Source of the DNA: Adiantum capillus-veneris
Lineage: Eukaryota > Streptophyta > Polypodiopsida > Polypodiales > Pteridaceae
Assembly: GCA_014529385.2 (NCBI GenBank)
Contig: CM043950.1
Location: 65,802,935-65,866,934, forward strand
Length of the DNA stretch: 64,000 nt
Direction: 5' to 3'
The notes beneath the pieces are model-generated. The model searched no databases. It saw only the letters and a program-made list of their open reading frames with translations, and was not told the origin of the DNA. Each line of letters starts with the position of its first letter. The stretch's first letter is position 1. Both the position numbers and the translations under genes were made by a program. Below, piece after piece: positions 59,123 through 64,000 of the stretch.

Positions 59123-60245
59123 TTCTTAGTGAGCTCTCATGGCCTCCTTATATAGGGAAGGAGGGAAGGTTTTAGCAATATTTCTAATTGAGGTGAGTGT
59201 CCCACTCTGGTGACTAGGAAAATGGGGTGCATGTGACTGTGGCTCCCATCTTGTCTCCTCATTATTTAAAATACCAGAGTCAATAGAGAGAGAAGAAGAG
59301 AGAATGTGGGTAGGATGTAGAGGATAGGAGATATTTACAATATTCTAGCTTTGGCTAGACATAAGCTTATTAGGGAGAGAAGAGAGAGGTAAGAAAATTA
59401 TAAGAGAGGTTGTCGAAGGTGGATAATTGTTGATGAGGATGGATCCTCCAAAAATGGTGATAGAATCACTCTAGACTTGCCAAGACCTCATTAAAAGAGC
59501 CTTGTCTCTTGTAATCATGCTTGAAGACTTGTAGAACCATAGCCATTCTAGAGGGAAGAAAACTAGGGATGGCCTGTGTCACCATTACATGAGAAAACTG
59601 GGGTCCACTACAAAAATCATAGCTCCGCGTTCATAACTCCAAAAATCCTAAAAAAATTTGAGCTAAAAGTTGAGATCACGAGCTACATCTTTTATGTTGA
59701 ACGCTCCTTCAGATTCGGGGTTCTTCTTTACTTAAAAAATTCAGCCAAATAATGTATTATTTGTGGCTGCAAAAGTCTTTTGGTGGTCCCCTTTGAGTGG
59801 ACTTCTCTCTTGCCTTCAAGTGTAAGCTCCTTCATGTGTATGAAAACATGACCTAGAGTTTTGAAAAGATTGGCAATCATCTAGATGGAGGTATTATTGA
59901 AATTTGAAAGTGGGGTTGAGGTTTGAAAATGAAAACTAGTGAATAAAATATTTGGTAGGGTGGAATAATATACATACATGAAAAATATATTAGAAAATAC
60001 TAAAATATATGATGTAATTTAGAATATATATATTTAATATTTAAGGTCAAAAGAGAGATCAACAAAGAAAGCTTACTTATTTATGCTACATCGTGATTGA
60101 TTAGCAAGTCTTATTTATTTAATAAAGGCTAAAACGTTTGTGAAAAAGGAAGAAAAAATCAAAAGTAGCTTATATAATAGGAAATATTTTGGTAAAAGGG
60201 CAAAAATATATGGGGGATTCCCATGCATGGAAAAAGCTTGCCTCA
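58295..60245 (-). repeat. Element D 5' LTR (right in window)
   Basis: Partner of 49689-51636. TATA box in element sense at 59149-59154 region; GT and poly-T runs (59092-59124) slightly longer than in the other copy. Confidence 0.95.
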
Positions 60246-60249
60246 CCAT

Positions 60250-61420
60250 ATGCATGTGGACCATCGAGCACTAAACCATATCACTATCAAAAACAAATTT
60301 CTCCTTCCTCGTTTAGAAGATCTCTTTAATAAGCTACAAGGCTCTACCTACTTCAATGGGATTGACCTTAAAAGTGGCTATCATCAAATAAGGATAGTGG
60401 ATGAAGATATCCTTAATATCGCGTTTCATACAACGTTTGGTCTTTATGAATATCCAGTCATGCCTTTTAGCTTGACCAATGCACCAGCGACGTCCAATCG
60501 TCTAATGGAGAAAATCTTTAGACCCTATCGTAAATTCACTAGAGTGTTATTTGATGAAATCATCATCTACTCCAAGTCCTTGGAGGAACACAAGCAACAT
60601 CTCCAAGTGATTTTTCAAGCCTTAAGGGAGAACAAGCTTTTTCTCAACCAAAAGAAAATCAAATTTTTCCTTCAATAGATTCAATACTTAGGTCATATTA
60701 TCTCTCAAGATGGTATCCGTATGGATCCATCCATGTTGGAGGTAATAAAAGCATGGCATAATCCAAGGAATCTACATGAACTAAGAAGCTTTATTGGTAT
60801 GTGTGCATACTATAGATTTATTGGTATGTGTGCATACTATAGACTCTTCATATCAAAATTTTCTCAAATAGAAGGACGTAACATTACATGACTTAACAAA
60901 GAATAACGTTAAGTATTCATGGACTGCTAGTAAGGAGCAAAATGCTTTTGACGAGCTAAAAAAGAAGCTTACCTCCCAACCAGTCCTCATGCTTCCGGAT
61001 CTCTCAAAGACATTTGAGGTCTAATGTGATGCTTGTGGTGATTTCCTTGGAGAGTCTTGCTGCAAGAAGGGCATGCCATAGTATATGAGAGCCGAAGGCT
61101 CAATACAAATGAACGAGTCTTGGGCATCTATAAGAAAGAGCTTTTAGCTGTTCTGCATGCCCTGGACACATGGAAGCACTATTTATTGGGTACTCCATTC
61201 ATTTTACAAACATACCTTCAAAGTCTCAAGTACTTCATGACGCAAACCAAGCTTTCCGACAAACAAACAAGGTGGGAAACTTTTCTCTTGCAATTTTATT
61301 TCATATTGCTCACATTGCTAGTAAGCACAATCAAGTGGCCGATGCACTTTCACGACGACCAAAAGTTAATGCAGTGTCTACAGAAACTCACAATGATCTA
61401 TCTTCTATGATAGATGATTA
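60250..61420 (+). pseudogene. pol: Element E RT (resumed) and RNase H
   Basis: RT continues MHVDHRALNHITIKNKF, LKSGYHQIRI, PFSLTNAPATS. The catalytic box reads VLFDEIIIYS, with Asp-Glu where Asp-Asp is expected. A TAG at 60676 and a perfect tandem duplication of 27 bases (FIGMCAYYR twice, about 60791-60844) follow. RNase H is frame-shifted (ESRRLNTNERVLGIYKKELLAVLHAL; then HIASKHNQVADALSRRP). Inactive. Confidence 0.85.
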
Positions 61421-62361
61421 TGCTATTGATCCTTACTTTAAAGACCTAATGTCAACCCTTGGTTTGGAGAAGAAAGAGGAACCATTCACATTGTAGGATG
61501 GTTATCTTCTCCACAGCAATAGGCTATGTGTTACCCATTCCCTTCGTGAGAAAGTTATGTATGAATTACCTGCTCCTCCCTATGCAGGGCATAGAGGCAT
61601 TCAACCTACTCTTTGAGGAGTAGAATGGTGACTCTCTTCATATCACAAATTTTCAAACACCATGGATTGCGAGCATCCATCATGTCAGATAGATATCCTA
61701 GAATGACCAGTAATTTTTGGAAAGGTCTCTTTGAAATTCTACGTACAAGATTGAATTTCTCCTCGGCCTATCACCCACAAATGGATGGCCAAAGTGAGAT
61801 AGCCAATCTTATGATACTCTGTCTACTAAAGACTTATGTTACCAAAGTAGATCCACGCTCACAATAAGAAAAGTACTTACCTCTTGTAGAGTATGCGTAC
61901 AATAATATTGTACATGCTTCTACGCAAAAAGAACCTTGTGAAATCATTAAGGGAAGACCTAAAAGTCCCTTGCTACTTAAAGTACATGGAAAGATCTTTG
62001 ATGCCAATGAGTATAGCCGCATGACCTACAACAATTTTTTCAAAAGATTGAGGCTATATCCATCTCTCAACAAAGGCAAAAAGTTGTTGCTAACAAGCAC
62101 AAAAGAGCCTTAACATTATAAAAAAAATGATTGGGTCTTACTTAACTTTCTTAAGGCTAGATTGAGGCAAACAACGGGCAAAAATCCTATGGGCCATCAA
62201 AAGTATTATGCTAAACTAGCAAAAAGATACTATGGTCCTTTTCAAATCTTGAAGCCAATCAATGAGATGTTTTATCAACTTAAGTTGCCCAGTTGTTGGC
62301 TCATACACAATGCTTTTTATGTGAGCCTACTTAAGCCCTACAATGGAGAAGCCATCAAGTG
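61421..62361 (+). pseudogene. Element E integrase with internal deletion
   Basis: The zinc-domain start (LREKVMYELPAPPYAGHRGI) jumps at about 61615 directly to the middle of the core (HHGLRASIMSDRYPRMTSNFW; HPQMDGQSE). The second Cys pair and the first catalytic Asp are missing. Asp 2 and the Glu survive. The C-terminal RYYGPFQIL motif (GPF) and LPSCWLIHNAFYVSLLKPY close the domain at 62361. Confidence 0.82.
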
Positions 62362-62387
62362 AACTAATAATTGAAGACCCTCCCAAA

Positions 62388-62580
62388 ATTGAAGACCAAG
62401 AAGAGATGCTACAACCCAAAGCTATCCTTCGGCATGAGGACAAGGTGCTACGACATGGTAAGATTATCCGATGGTATCTCTATAAGTTAAAAACTATCCT
62501 TTTGAAGATGCTAGATGGATGCAAGGAATACAACTTAAGGATAGTATGAACCTTGTCAATGCTTACAATACTACATTAGA
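62388..62580 (+). pseudogene. Element E chromodomain (frame-shifted)
   Basis: After integrase one frame reads EEMLQPKAILRHEDKVLRHG and a +1 frame then reads KNYPFEDARWMQGIQLKDS. Together they follow the chromodomain pattern (xPxAILxxR...VKWxGxPxEDATWE). Chromodomains at the integrase C-terminus define chromoviruses and direct insertion by reading histone marks. This copy is frame-shifted. Confidence 0.7.
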
Positions 62581-63025
62581 GTAAGCAAATGTAGAAATTT
62601 CTTTTAAATGACCAACGTTTTTGTCTTATAAGACTACTTCTCTTTTTGTTGTGCAAAAATTTAAATAGTATGCATGCTTTGAATCATGTTTGTGATGATG
62701 ACGTCTCTCAAAAACCAAGGAGAATATGTCACTCTACTTTGGGAGAACGAAATGGACTAAAGAGTAGACATGCTTGCGGCAGCTATGTCTCCCAAGCATC
62801 AAATGGATTAGTCATCCATCTTGGAATGATGTCGTAGGGTAAAAAGGGATCCTTTACCCACTAAGAAAGATTCACTAATGACTAAGGCTTTATCTCTACT
62901 ACTTCATAGTCGAGGAAGACTATGATTTCAAGAAAGAGATAATGTCATAAAATCTAATATCTAACCAATTCAAATGATTTTCTCATATTAAACTGATCAT
63001 TTAATGTGGGAGTATTACCAGGAAC
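62581..63025 (+). repeat. Element E 3' noncoding region and start of 3' LTR (62943 on)
   Basis: No ORF of note up to 62942. The short purine stretch CAAGAAAGAGA precedes the LTR start TGTCATAAAATC (62943). After about 80 bases the LTR is interrupted by element F. Confidence 0.8.
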
Positions 63026-64000
63026 TGTTACCATATACATGTGGTAGTGATGTGTGTGAACACACTAGGACCACCGGGGCATTTTTTCCCTCTTTAGGAG
63101 GTTTTTTCCCCCGTGCATTGTATATACGCCCATCACTCTAGGGCTATCTATCTTTCCATTGCACACTAAGTAACACACTCTCTATTGTGTGCCTTGAGCT
63201 TCCTTCATCTTCTCCAAGCTGTGTGTGTTTCTTTGCAACCCTAATTCCAACAATTGGTATCAGAGTAGGTCACGTCCTCCCGGGCTTAGTCGCCAGCTGC
63301 TCCAACACACGCCTGCTCACTTTCTCCAATTACAGTGAGCTTTGGTGAGCGTTCGCAGGTCGACAAATATTTTGGGAGAACTCATTGAGCTTGGTCTGCT
63401 CAGAATTTTGATTTGGGCTCATTTCGGCCTCCGTTTCCACTACAGACAGTACTGCACATGCTATTTCGTCATTTTGTGCAGAATTTCTGTTAGTGCCGTT
63501 TTCTGCATAACAGGTGCCTTATAGTCTTCTACGGTTTGTGCTATATAGCACAGGTTGTTCCCACTCACTTTCTCCTATTTTCGGGCAGTTTTCACATCAG
63601 GTGCAGCATTTACCATGGCTGACAACAACAACACAGATGTGTTCAAGATGTTTGCTGCTGAGGACAGGTTGGATGGGGACAACTACCCTATGTGGGCTTA
63701 TATGATGCAGCATGTTCTTGTGTCAAAGGGTGTCTGGAACATTGTGCAGGGCATTGATGTACGTCCTGGTTCTGAGGATGCAGGCGATGTTGAGGATGTT
63801 GCAGGTCTTGCTGCAAGGATTGCAGCTGTTAGAGTTGTTTTTCCTACGGCAGAACAAGCTCGTTGGGATGTTAAGGATGCGCAAGCTCATGCATTGATTG
63901 CGTTGTCTGTGAAGCGCACCATTGTTCCTCACATCCGTTCAGCAAAATTTGCAAAACAGGCTTGGGATATTCTAGCAGGTCTTTATGCAAGCCGCAATGA
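63026..64000 (+). mobile_element. Element F: Ty1/copia LTR retrotransposon, 5' end only
   Basis: A short LTR (63026-63252; TGTTACC...CCAACA) is followed by the primer site TGGTATCAGAG at 63255, a 360-base leader and an intact copia-type gag running off the window. It interrupts element E's 3' LTR. The exact left border is uncertain by about 15 bases. Confidence 0.8.
63615..64000 (+). CDS. gag: Element F Gag (Ty1/copia), open to the window end
   Basis: ATG 63615 opens MADNNNTDVFKMFAAEDRLDG, then DNYPMWAYMMQHVLVSKGVW, WDVKDAQAHALIALSVKRT and AKQAWDILAGLYASRN. This is the N-terminal copia Gag pattern (LxGxNYxxWxxxMxxxL, W..KDxxAxxxIxLSL, A.xxWxxLxxxY). 128 codons are open to the last base. Zinc knuckle and pol would follow outside the window. 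Lack of any lesion suggests a young copy. Confidence 0.88.
   Translation, partial: MADNNNTDVFKMFAAEDRLDGDNYPMWAYMMQHVLVSKGVWNIVQGIDVRPGSEDAGDVEDVAGLAARIAAVRVVFPTAEQARWDVKDAQAHALIALSVKRTIVPHIRSAKFAKQAWDILAGLYASRN

Larger units (their letters stand above)
49689..60245 (-). mobile_element. Element D: near-complete Tat-type Ty3/gypsy element with second RNase H
   Basis: Near-identical LTRs (49689-51636 and 58295-60245; TG...CA) flank a minus-strand interior in the order primer site, pre-gag region, gag, protease, RT, native RNase H, archaeal-type RNase H, integrase, polypurine tract (51637-51654). A 4 bp target duplication CCAT (49685-49688, 60246-60249) is perfect, and its removal restores element E's RT frame. 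The second RNase H is diagnostic of the plant Tat clade. Near-identity of the LTRs indicates the youngest complete insertion here. Confidence 0.93.
45479..63025 (+). mobile_element. Element E: decayed Ty3/gypsy chromovirus, split by elements D and F
   Basis: The 5' LTR spans 45479-47082, with a Met-tRNA primer site at 47084, then gag, protease, RT, RNase H, integrase, chromodomain and a 3' LTR starting at 62943. Matching LTR starts (TGTCATAAAATCTAATATC) define the ends. D (49689-60245) sits inside RT; F cuts the 3' LTR at about 63025. Many stops and an integrase deletion make it inactive. Confidence 0.9.

Overview
The window is nuclear DNA of a land plant with a large, retrotransposon-rich genome. 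Almost every recognisable coding block belongs to an LTR retrotransposon. Long (GA)n/(CA)n microsatellites, a degraded pentatricopeptide-repeat (PPR) gene, a CACTA transposon end and GT-AG intron borders fit this. The wording of the PPR fragment recalls fern/lycophyte PPR proteins, but that placement is a guess. Bacterial-type features are not expected and none were seen.

Layout. (1) 1-15.8 kb, + strand: a decayed Ty3/gypsy element 'A' of the Athila/Tat branch (Gag with several CCHC knuckles, protease, RT, RNase H, integrase, then extra 3' ORFs, noncoding tail, polypurine tract and LTR). Its 5' end lies outside the window. It is split at 6932 by element 'B' (6933-11799), a non-autonomous gag-only element with two ~1.1 kb LTRs. 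(2) 15.8-21.1 kb, - strand: a candidate multi-exon gene of unknown function (basic/acidic N-terminus, coiled coil, RING-like C-terminus). One intron is filled by a ~303 bp tandem array, and another interval holds a probable solo LTR. (3) 21.4-24.1 kb, - strand: a PPR pseudogene, an LTR fragment of the element E family, and a PIF1-like helicase fragment. (4) 24.7-31.0 kb: a large imperfect inverted duplication of an unidentified gene around a spacer with a 159 bp GA tract. (5) 31-38.6 kb: low-complexity DNA, two decayed unidentified genes, and the 3' end of a minus-strand LTR element 'G' with an unknown ORF. (6) 39.0-44.6 kb: element 'C', another gag-only element with ~1.8-1.9 kb LTRs. (7) 44.7-45.4 kb: a CACTA terminus and a histone H3-fold pseudogene. 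(8) 45.5-63.0 kb: a decayed chromovirus 'E' (initiator-Met-type primer site, chromodomain), split in its RT by a nearly intact Tat-type element 'D' on the minus strand (49.7-60.2 kb; second RNase H, pre-gag region). E's 3' LTR is cut by a Ty1/copia element 'F' with an open gag that runs off the window.

How they relate. B, C and D share an unusual primer-binding site, matching a tRNA ending in GGGGGCACCA. B and D also share a pre-gag ORF of about 73 codons. This suggests that D-like autonomous Tat elements could mobilise B- and C-like gag-only elements. The nesting gives a relative order: A before B; E before D and F. The likely non-transposon content is the 15.9-21.0 kb gene and the gene or gene fragment in the inverted duplication.
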